A stretch of 64,000 bases of DNA from Kribbella sp. VKM Ac-2568 (GCF_004345365.1 NZ_SLVF01000008.1:372001-436000), one strand, 5' to 3'; shown: positions 33,583-43,027, counted from the first letter of the stretch. Made by a program: numbers and translations. Notes: generated by a model from the sequence alone, not told the origin.

Positions 33583-34491
33583 ATGGACCAACGAGGCGAG
33601 ATCCGCGAGTTCCTCAGCTCCCGGCGTGCCCGCATCACCCCGGAGCAGGCCGGGCTCCCGGCGTACGGGGGTAATCGCCGGGTGACCGGGCTGCGGCGCG
33701 AAGAGGTCGCGATGCTGGCGGGCGTCTCGGTGGACTACTACGTGCGGCTGGAGCGCGGGAACCTGTCCGGCGCCTCCGAGACCGTGCTCGACTCGCTGGC
33801 CCGGGCGCTGCAACTGGATGAGGCCGAGCGCTCGCACCTGTTCGCGCTCGCCCGCGAGGCCACTCCTGCTCCGGCCTCCGGGCGGCGGAGCTCCCCGGCC
33901 AAGCAGGTGCGCCCGGTCATCCAGCAGATCCTCGACTCGATCACGGACGCTCCCGCCTGGGTTCGCAACGGGCGGCACGACCTGCTCGCCGCGAACCGGC
34001 TGGCCCGAGCCCTGTACGCGCCGATGCTCGCCGACCCGCGTCGTCCGGCGAACACGGCGCGCTTCGTGTACCTCGACCCGGCGTCGCAGGAGTTCTTCGT
34101 CGACTGGGAGCGGGCCGCATCCGACATCGCGGCGATCCTCCGCTCCGAGGCCGGCCGCAACCCGCACGACAAGGCGCTGACCGAGCTCATCGGCGAGCTC
34201 TCCACCCGGAGCGAGATCTTCCGCACCCGCTGGGCCGCTCACAACGTCCGCTTCCACCGGACCGGCAAGAAGAAGCTGCACCACCCGGTGGTCGGCACCC
34301 TCGACCTCGACTTCGAGGCGATGGAGTTCCCGTCCGACCCGGGCCTGGTCCTGCTCGTCTACACCGCAGCCCCCGATACTCCCACCGCCGACGCCCTGAA
34401 GCTCCTGGCCAGCTGGGCCGCCACACAGGACCACGCCGACCAACTCAGCGACGGTGAGGCGGCCTCCCGGACGGCATCAGACCAAGGCTGA
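33583..34491 (+). CDS. XRE/MmyB-type transcriptional regulator
   Basis: A 302-residue regulator. Residues 8-75 form the helix-turn-helix (REFLSSRRARITPEQAG and GLRREEVAMLAGVSVDYYVRL). Residues 100-270 are the MmyB-like ligand-binding domain (PAWVRNGRHDLLAANRLARA, PDNPARFVYLD-like seen as NTARFVYLDPASQEFF, HHPVVGTLDLDFEAM). This architecture is common in actinomycetes next to short-chain or zinc dehydrogenases. The ATG at 33583 is the start supported by the family N-terminus. It is divergent from the alcohol dehydrogenase set and is its likely regulator. Confidence 0.88.
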   Translation: MDQRGEIREFLSSRRARITPEQAGLPAYGGNRRVTGLRREEVAMLAGVSVDYYVRLERGNLSGASETVLDSLARALQLDEAERSHLFALAREATPAPASGRRSSPAKQVRPVIQQILDSITDAPAWVRNGRHDLLAANRLARALYAPMLADPRRPANTARFVYLDPASQEFFVDWERAASDIAAILRSEAGRNPHDKALTELIGELSTRSEIFRTRWAAHNVRFHRTGKKKLHHPVVGTLDLDFEAMEFPSDPGLVLLVYTAAPDTPTADALKLLASWAATQDHADQLSDGEAASRTASDQG

Positions 34492-34503
34492 CGCACACCT
34501 GGA

Positions 34504-35901
34504 TCAGGCTGTCGTAGCCACCTTCTGCGACTCGACCTTAGGCGGCTCCGCCTCGACCTTCGACGGCTCCGCCTCCGCTGCGATCGCCCGGGTTTCGCCA
34601 TCGTTCACGAAGGCTTCCCGGGGGTGTTGCACGGAGGCCAGGGAGACGATGTCGCGGCCGTAGAAGAGGGCGGTCAGCCAGATGGCCAGCACGCGGATCT
34701 TCCGCTCCCAGGTCGGCACGGCCAGGACGTGGTACCCACGGTGCATCAGCCAGGCCGGGAACCCCTTGATCACGATCCGCCGGTACTGGAAGATGCCGCG
34801 CCCGAGGCCTAGGGTCGCCACGGAGCCGAGGCTGTGGTGGACGTAGTTCTTCGTCGGGCGGCCGCGCAGCGTCGCCAGCAGGTTGCGGGCCAGATGCTTG
34901 CCCTGCCGTACGGCGTGCTGGGCGTTGGGCACCGTCAGCACGTCGTGCGTCGGCGAGGCCAGGTCCGGTACCGCCGCGTCGTCGCCCGCGCCCCAGGCAT
35001 CCGGCACGGGCTCGGTCTCGGTGCCGACCCGGAGATCGGCCCGGACCTGGAGCAGGCCGCGGTGGTCGACGGGCAGGTCGGTGTGCTTGTGGACCAGCGG
35101 GGTCGCGGCGTTGCCGGCCGTCCAGACGATCAGCTCGGAGTCGAACTCCGTACCGTCCGACAGCACCACATGGCCGTCCTTCGCCGACACGACCTGGGAG
35201 TTCAGGTGCACCTGCGCGCCGCGCTTCTCCAGCGAGCGCACGACCCACTTGCCCGGGCCGTCGGTGACCTCGGGCAGGATCCTGTCCTTCGCCTCCACCA
35301 GGTGGAAGGCGAGGTCCGCCGGGGACAGTTCGGGGTACGACTTGAGCAGGCCGGTCGCGAGCGACAGCAGTTCGCCGAAGCCCTCGACGCCGGAGAATCC
35401 GCCGCCCACGAAGGTGACCGTCAGCAGGCGTTGCCGCTGCGGTCCGGGTTCGAGCACGGCCGCCTGGTCGAAGGCGGTGAGCAGGCGGTCCCGGATCGCG
35501 ACCGCCTCCTCGACGTGCTTCATGCCGATCGCCTGCTCGGCGACCCCGGGGATGGCGAACTTGCGGGTCATCGCTCCGGCGGTGACGACGATGATGTCGT
35601 AGCCGACGGCGAAGTCGGGTCCCTGCGCGGGGTGGACCGTGACAGTCCGGTGCGCGTGGTCGATCGAGGTGACCGTCCCGGCGAGCAGCTTCGTCCTGCG
35701 CAGGTGCCGCCGCAGGGACACGGCTGCGTGCCGCGCCTCGATCGATCCCGCCAGTACCTCGGGCAGGAACGGCTGGTAGGTCATGTAGGGGCGGGGATCG
35801 ACCACCGTCACCTCGGCCTCGCCGCGGCGGAGTTTCTTCTCCAGCCGCCAGGCCGTGTAGAAGCCGGCGTAACCGCCACCCACCACCAAGATCTTGCGCA
35901 C
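34504..35901 (-). CDS. NDH-2-like FAD-dependent NADH dehydrogenase
   Basis: A 465-residue pyridine-nucleotide-disulfide oxidoreductase of the type II NADH dehydrogenase family. The first dinucleotide site is KILVVGGGYAGFYTAWRL, the second TVTFVGGGFSGVEGFGEL, and AWGAGDDAAVPD closes the FAD site. The C-terminus has an amphipathic membrane-anchoring region (FQYRRIVIKGFPAWLMHRGY) and a repetitive AEPSKVEAEPPKVE tail. It passes electrons from NADH to quinone without pumping protons. GTG 35901 is preferred because GGAGG stands 6 nt before it; an ATG 27 nt upstream lacks one. Confidence 0.85.
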   Translation of the reverse strand: MRKILVVGGGYAGFYTAWRLEKKLRRGEAEVTVVDPRPYMTYQPFLPEVLAGSIEARHAAVSLRRHLRRTKLLAGTVTSIDHAHRTVTVHPAQGPDFAVGYDIIVVTAGAMTRKFAIPGVAEQAIGMKHVEEAVAIRDRLLTAFDQAAVLEPGPQRQRLLTVTFVGGGFSGVEGFGELLSLATGLLKSYPELSPADLAFHLVEAKDRILPEVTDGPGKWVVRSLEKRGAQVHLNSQVVSAKDGHVVLSDGTEFDSELIVWTAGNAATPLVHKHTDLPVDHRGLLQVRADLRVGTETEPVPDAWGAGDDAAVPDLASPTHDVLTVPNAQHAVRQGKHLARNLLATLRGRPTKNYVHHSLGSVATLGLGRGIFQYRRIVIKGFPAWLMHRGYHVLAVPTWERKIRVLAIWLTALFYGRDIVSLASVQHPREAFVNDGETRAIAAEAEPSKVEAEPPKVESQKVATTA

Positions 35902-36067
35902 TCGCGTCCTCCATCTCTTGCCGTTCACCAGCTAAGACAAGACAGACCCCGATTCTGTGACATCTCGGGGGCACCTCGGGGACACCTCGCGACACCTCGG
36001 GTCCGCCACTGAGATGAGCCTTTCGCGGGGAACGCCGGGCGATCTAGCCTCGACACCATGGGTCGCT

Positions 36068-38827
36068 ATGTCCGGCGGTGAGGTGGGGTCGTGGTTGCAC
36101 GGCCGACGCGCGGAGTGTGCCGTGCTGGACCGGATGCTCGCGACTGTCCGGGCGGGGCAGGGGCAGGTGCTGGTCGTTCGCGGTGAGGCCGGTGTCGGCA
36201 AGTCGGCGTTGCTGGATCGGCTGGTCTCCCGCTCCGACGGGTGTCGCGTGGCCCGGGCCGCGGGCGTCGAGTCCGAGATGGAGCTCGCGTTCGCGGGACT
36301 GCATCAGCTGTGTACGCCGATGCTGGATCGCCGTGATCGGTTACCGCCCCCGCAGCGGAATGCGCTGGATGTCGCGTTCGGTCTGACCGGAGGCAGTCGG
36401 CCGGACCAGTTCCTGATCGGCCTGGCCGTGCTCAGCCTGCTGGCCGAGGCGTCCGAGAGCGAGCCGCTGGTGTGCGTGATCGACGACGCACAGTGGCTGG
36501 ACCGGGCGTCTGCTCAGACCTTGAGGTTCGTGGCCAGGCGATTGCTGGCCGAGCGGATCGCACTGGTGTTCGGGGTCCGCGATCCGGTGGACTCGCAGTG
36601 GCAGGGGCTGCCGGACCTGGTGGTCGAGGGCTTGGCCGAAGCGGACGCTCGGACCCTGCTGGACTCGGCTGTCCCCGGACGCCTGGACGAGCGGGTCCGC
36701 GATCGCATCGTCGCCGAGACGCGCGGGAATCCGCTGGCGTTGCTCGAGTTGCCCCGCGGGCTGACGGCGGCAGAGCTGGCCGGTGGGTTCGGGCGCCCCG
36801 ACGCGCGGCCGCTGGCGAGTCAGATCGAGCAGAGCTTCGTACGGCGGGTGCAGTCTCTTCCCGAAGACACTCAGCGATTGTTGCTGACGGCAGCGGCTGA
36901 GCCGCTCGGTGAGTTGCAGTTGCTGTTGCGCGCGGTGGGTCGTCTGGGGATCGGCCTGGAGGCGGCTGGACCGGCGGAAGCAGAAGGCCTGATCGAGTTC
37001 GGATCCCGGGTGCGGTTCAGGCATCCGCTGGTGCGATCGGCGGCGTACCGGACGGCCGGCGCGGGTGATCGCCGTGAGATCCACGGGGTGCTGGCCGAGG
37101 CGACGGATCCCGTCCTGGACCCGGACAGGCGGGCTTGGCATCGCGCGCAGGCCGCGGCCGGACCTGATGAGGCCGTTGCCGCCGAACTCGTCCGGTCCGC
37201 CGATCGGGCCGAGGCCCGGGGCGGTGTGGCCGCGGCCGCCGAATTCCTCCAGCGAGCCACCGAGCTCACCCCCGACGGCACCCGGCGCGGCTTGCGAGCA
37301 CTCGCCGCCGCGCAGGCGAAGTTCGAGGCGGCCGCGCCGGACACGGCGTACGAGCTGCTGGCGGTGGCGGAGATGAGTCCGCTGGACGAGTTGCGGCGGG
37401 CCCAGCTGGAGCGCTTGCGGGCGCAGATCGTGTTCGCCCGGCGACGCGGCAGCGACGCACCGCCTCTGCTGCTCAGCGCGGCGAGACGGCTCAGGGCCAT
37501 CGACGGCGGCCTCGCCCGGGAGTCGTACCTCGAGGCGCTCGGGGCGGCGATCTTCGTCGGCCGCCTCGGCAAGGGCCGTGGTGTGCTGGAGGTGGCCGAG
37601 GCGGCCAGGGACGCGCCGCCCGGAGGCGAACCGCCGCGAACGACCGACCTGCTGCTGGACGGCGTCGCGAAGCGCTTCACGGACGGGAACGCCGCGAGCC
37701 AGGCGCCGCTGCGGCGGGCGCTGCACGAGTTCCGGCTCGAGGCGGACCGCGACGACGGGGACGTGATGCGCTGGCTCTGGATCGCCTGCCCGGTCGCGCC
37801 CGAACCCATCGCCCCGGAACTCTGGGACGACGAGTCCTGGCACCAGCTGGCCACCCGTGCGGTCCGGTTGGCTAGGGACGGCGGTGCGCTCGCGGTCCTT
37901 CCGGTCGCGCTCAGCTATCGCGCCGGCGTGCACGTCCACGCCGGTGAGTTCGTCGAGGCCGCGGCGCTGATCGAGGAAGCCGACGCGATCACGGAGGCGA
38001 CCGGCAACGCCCCGATGAGGTACACCTCGATGATGCTCGCCGCCTGGCGCGGCGACGAGAAGCAAACGCTGCACCTGGTCGAGACCGGTGTCCAGGACGC
38101 GAGGGCCCGCGGCGAGGGACGGGCGATCGGCCTGGCCGGCTACGTGACGGCCGTGCTGCACAACGGATTCAGCCGGTACGACGCGGCGCTGGCCGGCGCT
38201 CGGTGGGCCTGCGAGGACGAGGATCTGGGGTTCTTCGGCTGGTCGCTCGTCGAGCTCGTCGAAGCGGCGGCTCGCAGCGATGCCAGGGATGCGGCCGCCG
38301 ACGCGCTCGACCGGCTGGCGGCGACGACGCGGGCGAGCGGTACCGACTGGGCGCTGGGCATGCTGGCCCGATCCCGCGCACTCCTGGCTGACGGCGGCGA
38401 GGCCGAATCCCTTTACCAGGAGGCGATCGAACGCCTCGAGCGAAGCCGCATCGTGGTCCACCTCGCCCGCGCGCACCTGCTGTACGGCGAATGGCTGCGA
38501 CGGGTGAACCGCCGCCAGGACGCCCGCGAGCAACTCCGCATCGCCTACGAGCTGCTCGCCGGGATCGGCGCGAACGGCTTCGCCGAACGAGCCCGCCGCG
38601 AGCTCGAAGCCACCGGTGCTTCCGTCCACGAACGCACCGCGAAGCCCCGTGATCTCCTCACCGCCCAGGAGGCTCACATCGCGGCGCTGGCCGGGGACGG
38701 TCTGACCAATCCCGAGATCGCGGCGCAGCTCTTCATCAGCCCGCACACGGTCGAGTGGCACCTGCGCAAGGTCTTCGCCAAGCTCGGCATCACCTCCCGC
38801 CGGCAGCTCCGGGTGCAGACGACCTGA
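36068..38827 (+). CDS. LuxR-family regulator with AAA ATPase module
   Basis: A protein of about 919 residues, a LAL-type regulator. Residues 30-190 hold a STAND/AAA module: Walker A VVRGEAGVGKSALLDRL and Walker B LVCVIDDAQWLD. The middle ~500 residues are helical TPR-like repeats. The C-terminal LuxR helix-turn-helix is LTAQEAHIAALAGDGLTNPE followed by HTVEWHLRKVFAKLGI. The start is uncertain: the ATG at 36068 gives MSGGEVGSWLHGR, a frame open to 35957 contains other starts, and GTGs lie just downstream. Such regulators sense metabolites by an unknown route. No target gene is obvious. Confidence 0.85.
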   Translation: MSGGEVGSWLHGRRAECAVLDRMLATVRAGQGQVLVVRGEAGVGKSALLDRLVSRSDGCRVARAAGVESEMELAFAGLHQLCTPMLDRRDRLPPPQRNALDVAFGLTGGSRPDQFLIGLAVLSLLAEASESEPLVCVIDDAQWLDRASAQTLRFVARRLLAERIALVFGVRDPVDSQWQGLPDLVVEGLAEADARTLLDSAVPGRLDERVRDRIVAETRGNPLALLELPRGLTAAELAGGFGRPDARPLASQIEQSFVRRVQSLPEDTQRLLLTAAAEPLGELQLLLRAVGRLGIGLEAAGPAEAEGLIEFGSRVRFRHPLVRSAAYRTAGAGDRREIHGVLAEATDPVLDPDRRAWHRAQAAAGPDEAVAAELVRSADRAEARGGVAAAAEFLQRATELTPDGTRRGLRALAAAQAKFEAAAPDTAYELLAVAEMSPLDELRRAQLERLRAQIVFARRRGSDAPPLLLSAARRLRAIDGGLARESYLEALGAAIFVGRLGKGRGVLEVAEAARDAPPGGEPPRTTDLLLDGVAKRFTDGNAASQAPLRRALHEFRLEADRDDGDVMRWLWIACPVAPEPIAPELWDDESWHQLATRAVRLARDGGALAVLPVALSYRAGVHVHAGEFVEAAALIEEADAITEATGNAPMRYTSMMLAAWRGDEKQTLHLVETGVQDARARGEGRAIGLAGYVTAVLHNGFSRYDAALAGARWACEDEDLGFFGWSLVELVEAAARSDARDAAADALDRLAATTRASGTDWALGMLARSRALLADGGEAESLYQEAIERLERSRIVVHLARAHLLYGEWLRRVNRRQDAREQLRIAYELLAGIGANGFAERARRELEATGASVHERTAKPRDLLTAQEAHIAALAGDGLTNPEIAAQLFISPHTVEWHLRKVFAKLGITSRRQLRVQTT

Positions 38828-38857
38828 TCAGCAGGCAGTGGGTCGCTGCCGGGCGGG

Positions 38858-39505
38858 TCAGCGCGGGATGTCGGCGGCGAGGAGTTCCTCGAGCTCGCCC
38901 AGGTCGCCACCGCCGGCCGCGGCGACGAGTGCCTGCAGAAGACGCCGGTGGGTGGTCCTGGTCACCGGCTGACGCCGGTCGGCGGCGAGGCGCTGACGGG
39001 CTCGGCTCACCAGCTGTCTCGCGTTGGCCGCGCCGAGCTGCAGGGTCTCCGCGATCTGCCGGTACGGGTACTCGAACCCCTCGCGCAGAACGTAGGCGGC
39101 CCGCTCCGACGGCGACAACCGCTCCAGCAGCAGGTGCACGGCCTGCTCGACCGCCTCGCCTCGTTCGGCCTCGGTCTGTGGATCGACGCAGGCGCCCGCC
39201 CGGTCGGGAAGCCACGGGCCGACACAGGTCTCGTGCCGCCGGCGGGCCGATTTCGCGACGTTGATCGCCAGCCGGGCGGTCATGGTCGCCAGGAAGGCCG
39301 GGGGATTGACCACCACCGTCCGGTCGGTGCCTTGCCACCGGAGCCAGACTTCCTGCATGACGTCCTCGGCCTCGCAGACGCTGCCGAGCACCCGGTAGGC
39401 CACCTTGAACAACCGGGGCCGCGCCGCCACGAAGACCGCCGTGGCGTACTCGAGATCGTCGGCCGTGACGGCCGCGACCGGCTTCTCCAACGTTGTGGTA
39501 GTCAC
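38858..39505 (-). CDS. SigJ-like ECF sigma factor, short form
   Basis: A 215-residue sigma factor. Region 2 is visible in FVAARPRLFKVAYRVLGSVC and EAEDVMQEVWLRW; region 4 in LSPSERAAYVLREGFEYPYR and ARQLVSRARQRL. The sequence is of the SigJ (ECF41) type, whose members carry a C-terminal SnoaL-like domain that regulates activity and total about 290-330 residues. Here the protein stops after TRTTHRRLLQALVAAAGGGD and ELEELLAADIPR, so only the first helix of the SnoaL domain remains. GTG 39505 has GGAGGAG upstream. No DGGGK-type C-terminal motif is left. Confidence 0.85.
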   Translation of the reverse strand: MTTTTLEKPVAAVTADDLEYATAVFVAARPRLFKVAYRVLGSVCEAEDVMQEVWLRWQGTDRTVVVNPPAFLATMTARLAINVAKSARRRHETCVGPWLPDRAGACVDPQTEAERGEAVEQAVHLLLERLSPSERAAYVLREGFEYPYRQIAETLQLGAANARQLVSRARQRLAADRRQPVTRTTHRRLLQALVAAAGGGDLGELEELLAADIPR

Positions 39506-39761
39506 TTTCCGGCTCCTCCGCTCGTCGGTCGCCAGGGGGTCCGCGAAGGGCGACTGCCATCACCGTCTCCCGCGGGGTCCGTGGTCCGCGCCCTGGAAGT
39601 CCGTAGTGGACCCCGTGGTCCGCGCACACCACGGACCAGACGAGTGGTTCAACCGGTACTACGTGGTCTGCTCCCGCGCCGCTTTGTCACAGCCACCCGG
39701 TCTGCCTGGTCATAGCCAGTACCGGCCCGAACCAGCCGGTGATCCGGAGCCGAGGAGCGAC

Positions 39762-40292
39762 ATGACGACCATCGACAGCGAGCGCCTGGTGATCAGGCCC
39801 TGGGAGGACGCGGACGCGGCGGACGCACTGGCGATCTACGGGGACGAGAAGGTGACCCACTGGCTCAGTCCGGTGATGAGCCGGGTCCCCGACGTGACCG
39901 CGATGCGCTCGTTGCTGCAGAAGTGGCAGGAGAACGGCGATCCGGCGCCGGCGGGCCACTGGGCGGTGGTTCGTCGCGACACCAGTCAGCTCATCGGTGG
40001 AGTCGGGCTGCTTCATCTGCCGCCCTGGCAGGGGGATCTGGAGCTCGCCTGGCAGTTGGCGCCCTCCGCTTGGGGACACGGCTACGCCGCGGAGGCCGGC
40101 TCGGCACTCGTGCGGTGGGCGATGCATCAAGGTGGCGTCGATGAGGTTTTCGCGGTCGTCCGCCCGGACAACACCCGCGGTGCGGCGACGGCTCAGCGGA
40201 TCGGGATGGAGTGGATCGGCGAGACCGACAAGTACCACGACATGAACCTTCACCTCTACCGCATCCGCCACTACGACCTGTCCTACCGCTAG
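39762..40292 (+). CDS. GNAT family N-acetyltransferase
   Basis: A 176-residue acetyltransferase of the RimJ/RimL-like branch: SERLVIRPWEDADAADAL, WAVVRRDTSQLIGGVGLL, and the acetyl-CoA loop LAPSAWGHGYAAEAG followed by VDEVFAVVRPDNTRGAATAQRIG. It probably acetylates an amine of a small molecule or protein N-terminus; the acceptor is unknown. ATG 39762 follows GAGGAG. Convergent with the hydrolase gene downstream. Confidence 0.88.
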   Translation: MTTIDSERLVIRPWEDADAADALAIYGDEKVTHWLSPVMSRVPDVTAMRSLLQKWQENGDPAPAGHWAVVRRDTSQLIGGVGLLHLPPWQGDLELAWQLAPSAWGHGYAAEAGSALVRWAMHQGGVDEVFAVVRPDNTRGAATAQRIGMEWIGETDKYHDMNLHLYRIRHYDLSYR

Positions 40293-40393
40293 GACCAGTC
40301 CTACCGCAGGCCCGGAAACGGGCACGAGCGGGAACGGGGAGGGCATGCTGAAGGTCTCCGGTGGGGGTGACCGGAGACCGTCCAGTGGGTGCT

Positions 40394-41116
40394 CTACCGG
40401 GTGGAGATCCCCAGCGCGTCGAGGATCGAGGCCGTCACGACGTCCGGGTTCGAGACGCTGAGGGCGTGGGAGGCGCCGGCCACCTCGCGGGTGCCCTTCG
40501 CGTCGGCGCGATTGGCCATGAAGCGGTGCAGGGTGACCGGGATGTTGAGGTCCTGGTCGCTGAACACGAACCAGGACGGCAAGGTCGTCCAGGCCGGCGC
40601 CGCGGTCGGCAGTCCTTCGGTGAGAGCGGCCTCGGTGACCGGTCGCTGGGTCGCTGCCATCACGGCCGCCTGGTCAGCAGGCACATCGGCGGCGAACTGG
40701 TGGTGGAACGCGTCCGGCCGGATGGCGAACTCGTTGCCGCCGCTGGACACCGGATACGCGGCGAGCGCCTCGCCGAGCGTGCTGCCCGGGAACTTGCCCG
40801 ACAGTTCCAGCGCGCTCTCGCCATGGTCCGGCGCGAAGGCGCAGACGTAGACCAGTCCGGTCACGGACTCGTTGCCCGCCGCCGCCTCCGTGATCACCAT
40901 GCCGCCGTACGAGTGGCCGACCAGTACTACGGTTCCGCCGATCCCCGCGATCACGTCGCGCACGTAAGCGGCATCACCCGCGACGCTGCGCAACGGGTTG
41001 GCGGCCGCGACGACGTCGATCGACCTCGCCTGCAACTGCTCGACCACGCCGTTCCAGCTGGCCGACTCGGCGAACGCGCCGTGGACCAGGACGACGGTCG
41101 GGTTCTGCTCACTCAT
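40394..41116 (-). CDS. Alpha/beta hydrolase
   Basis: A 240-residue single-domain alpha/beta hydrolase. It has the oxyanion segment VVLVHGAFAESASW, the nucleophile elbow VLVGHSYGGMVI, an acid in FSDQDLNIP and the C-terminal His in EVAGASHALSVS. It resembles the small esterase/signal-peptide-lacking hydrolases near stress genes in actinomycetes. The substrate is unknown. Its promoter region is shared with the flavoprotein at 41.3 kb. Confidence 0.87.
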   Translation of the reverse strand: MSEQNPTVVLVHGAFAESASWNGVVEQLQARSIDVVAAANPLRSVAGDAAYVRDVIAGIGGTVVLVGHSYGGMVITEAAAGNESVTGLVYVCAFAPDHGESALELSGKFPGSTLGEALAAYPVSSGGNEFAIRPDAFHHQFAADVPADQAAVMAATQRPVTEAALTEGLPTAAPAWTTLPSWFVFSDQDLNIPVTLHRFMANRADAKGTREVAGASHALSVSNPDVVTASILDALGISTR

Positions 41117-41234
41117 GGCTTCTCCTTCTCGTGGACTGCTGCTTCACCCACAAGGACCGGACAGCGATGCCCGTTGTGACGCTGGTCTCGATGGCCCCGG
41201 AACATGTCACACCGCCGGGCGCGGTCTTGTCCTT

Positions 41235-41262
41235 AGCTGTACAACCAGAGCTGTACAACCAG
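41235..41262 (+). promoter_or_regulatory. Perfect 14-bp tandem direct repeat before a flavoprotein gene
   Basis: AGCTGTACAACCAG occurs twice head to tail (41235-41248 and 41249-41262). Each copy contains the palindrome TGTACA. The repeat ends 34 bp before the flavoprotein ATG, so it could bind two regulator dimers on one face of the helix or fine-tune a promoter. Slippage without function is the alternative. Confidence 0.5.
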
Positions 41263-41296
41263 TCCCCGGCCGGCACAGAAACGAGAGAGCGAAGCG

Positions 41297-43027
41297 ATGA
41301 ACACAGCGGACCAACAGATCTCGACCTCGGTGCTGGTGATCGGTACGGGCGGCGCCGGCCTGCGGGCCGCGATCGAGCTGGCCGAGCGAGGTGTCGACGT
41401 ACTTGCCCTGGGCAAGCGCCCGCGGTCCGACGCGCACACGTCGCTGGCCGCCGGCGGCATCAACGCGGCGCTGGCGACGATGGATCCCGAGGACACCTGG
41501 CAGCAGCACGCCGCCGACACGCTGGCCGAGAGCTATCTGCTCGCCAACCCGGTCACGGTGCGGATCGTGACCGAGAACGCGGCCCGTGGCATCGACGACC
41601 TGGAGCGCTACGGGATGCCGTTCGCGCGCGAGGCCGACGGCCGGATCTCGCAGCGCTTCTTCGGCGCTCACACCTACCGGCGGACGGCGTTCGCGGGCGA
41701 CTACACCGGCCTGGAGATCCAGCGGACGTTGATCAACCGGGCAGTCCAGCTGAAGGTGCCGATCCTCGACACCGTGTACGTGACGCGGATCCTGGTGCAC
41801 GACAACACCGTCTTCGGCGCCTTCGGCTTCGACGTGGAGACCGGTCACCGCTACGTCATCCACGCGGACGCCGTGATCCTCGCCGCCGGCGGGCACACCA
41901 GGATCTGGCGGCGCACCTCCTCGCGACGCGACGAGAACACCGGCGACTCCTTCCGGCTGGCCCTGCTCGCCGGCGGGAAGATCCGCGACCCAGAGCTGGT
42001 CCAGTTCCACCCGTCCGGCCTGATCGAGCCGGAGAACGCGGCCGGCACGCTCGTCTCCGAGGCGGCCCGCGGCGAAGGCGGCCAGTTGCGCAACGCCCTC
42101 GGCGAACGGTTCATGGCCCGGTACGACCCGGAGCGGATGGAGCTGTCCACCCGGGACCGGGTCGCGCTCGCGGCGTACACGGAGATCAAGGAGGGACGCG
42201 GTACGACGAACGGGGGCGTCTGGCTGGACGTGTCCCAGCTGCCGCGCGAGACGATCATGCGCCGGCTGCCGCGGGTCTACCAGACACTGCTCGAGCTGCA
42301 GATGCTCGACATCACCCAGCAGCCGATCGAGATCGCGCCGACAGCGCATTACTCGATGGGCGGAGTCTGGGTGCGGCCCGAGGACCACGGCACCGGCGTC
42401 GAGGGGTTGTACGCGATCGGCGAGGCGGCGAGTGGCCTGCACGGCGCCAACCGCCTCGGTGGGAACTCCCTGATCGAGCTCCTGGTGTTCGGCCGGATCG
42501 TGGGGGAGGAGGCGGCGAAGTACTCGACCGGCCGGCAGGTCCAGCGACGGTCCGCCGAAGCGCTGGGTGAGGCCCGGGCCGAGGTCGACGGTCTGCTCGA
42601 CGCCGACGGACCTGAGAATGTCCGCGCGCTGCAACGGGCGGTACGCGACACCATGACCAACCACGCCGGCGTTGTCCGCGACGAGGCGGGGTTGCTCGCC
42701 GGCCTGTCGGAGCTCGAGTCCATCGAGGCCCGGGCCCAGCAGGTCGGCGTCCACCCCGATCTGGCCGGCTTCCAGGACCTGGCCCACGCGTTCGACCTGA
42801 AGTCCTCGCTGCTGTCGGCCCGGGCAACAGTGGAGGCTGCACTCGAACGGCGGGAGACCCGCGGCTGCCACAACCGCTCCGACTACCCGGACCTCGACAA
42901 GTCGCTCCAGGTCAACCTGGTGTGGTCAGGTCCCGGCGAGCTCGAACGGGAGGAGATTCCACCGATCCCCGAAGAGCTCAGCCGCCTGATGCGCCACGTT
43001 TCCACCATTGGCAAGCTCGTCGAGTAA
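41297..43027 (+). CDS. FAD-binding fumarate reductase/L-aspartate oxidase family protein
   Basis: A 576-residue flavoprotein. FAD binds at VLVIGTGGAGLRAAIELAE; the substrate/catalytic segments are LAAGGINAAL, LVQFHPSGLIEP, LVSEAARGEGGQLRN and HYSMGGVWV. The FAD cap ends in GLYAIGEAASGLHGANRLGG. The C-terminal helical domain has ETRGCHNRSDYPDLD. These features are shared by succinate dehydrogenase/fumarate reductase flavoproteins and L-aspartate oxidase (NadB). No iron-sulfur or membrane subunit, nor nadA/nadC, lies next to it, so the choice is open. The ATG has GAGAGCGAAG upstream, a weak ribosome site. Confidence 0.8.
   Translation: MNTADQQISTSVLVIGTGGAGLRAAIELAERGVDVLALGKRPRSDAHTSLAAGGINAALATMDPEDTWQQHAADTLAESYLLANPVTVRIVTENAARGIDDLERYGMPFAREADGRISQRFFGAHTYRRTAFAGDYTGLEIQRTLINRAVQLKVPILDTVYVTRILVHDNTVFGAFGFDVETGHRYVIHADAVILAAGGHTRIWRRTSSRRDENTGDSFRLALLAGGKIRDPELVQFHPSGLIEPENAAGTLVSEAARGEGGQLRNALGERFMARYDPERMELSTRDRVALAAYTEIKEGRGTTNGGVWLDVSQLPRETIMRRLPRVYQTLLELQMLDITQQPIEIAPTAHYSMGGVWVRPEDHGTGVEGLYAIGEAASGLHGANRLGGNSLIELLVFGRIVGEEAAKYSTGRQVQRRSAEALGEARAEVDGLLDADGPENVRALQRAVRDTMTNHAGVVRDEAGLLAGLSELESIEARAQQVGVHPDLAGFQDLAHAFDLKSSLLSARATVEAALERRETRGCHNRSDYPDLDKSLQVNLVWSGPGELEREEIPPIPEELSRLMRHVSTIGKLVE

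Noticed and set aside
41297..43027. Firm assignment to sdhA or nadB
   Set aside because: The motifs seen are shared by both families and no partner subunit or NAD-pathway gene is adjacent, so no gene symbol is given.
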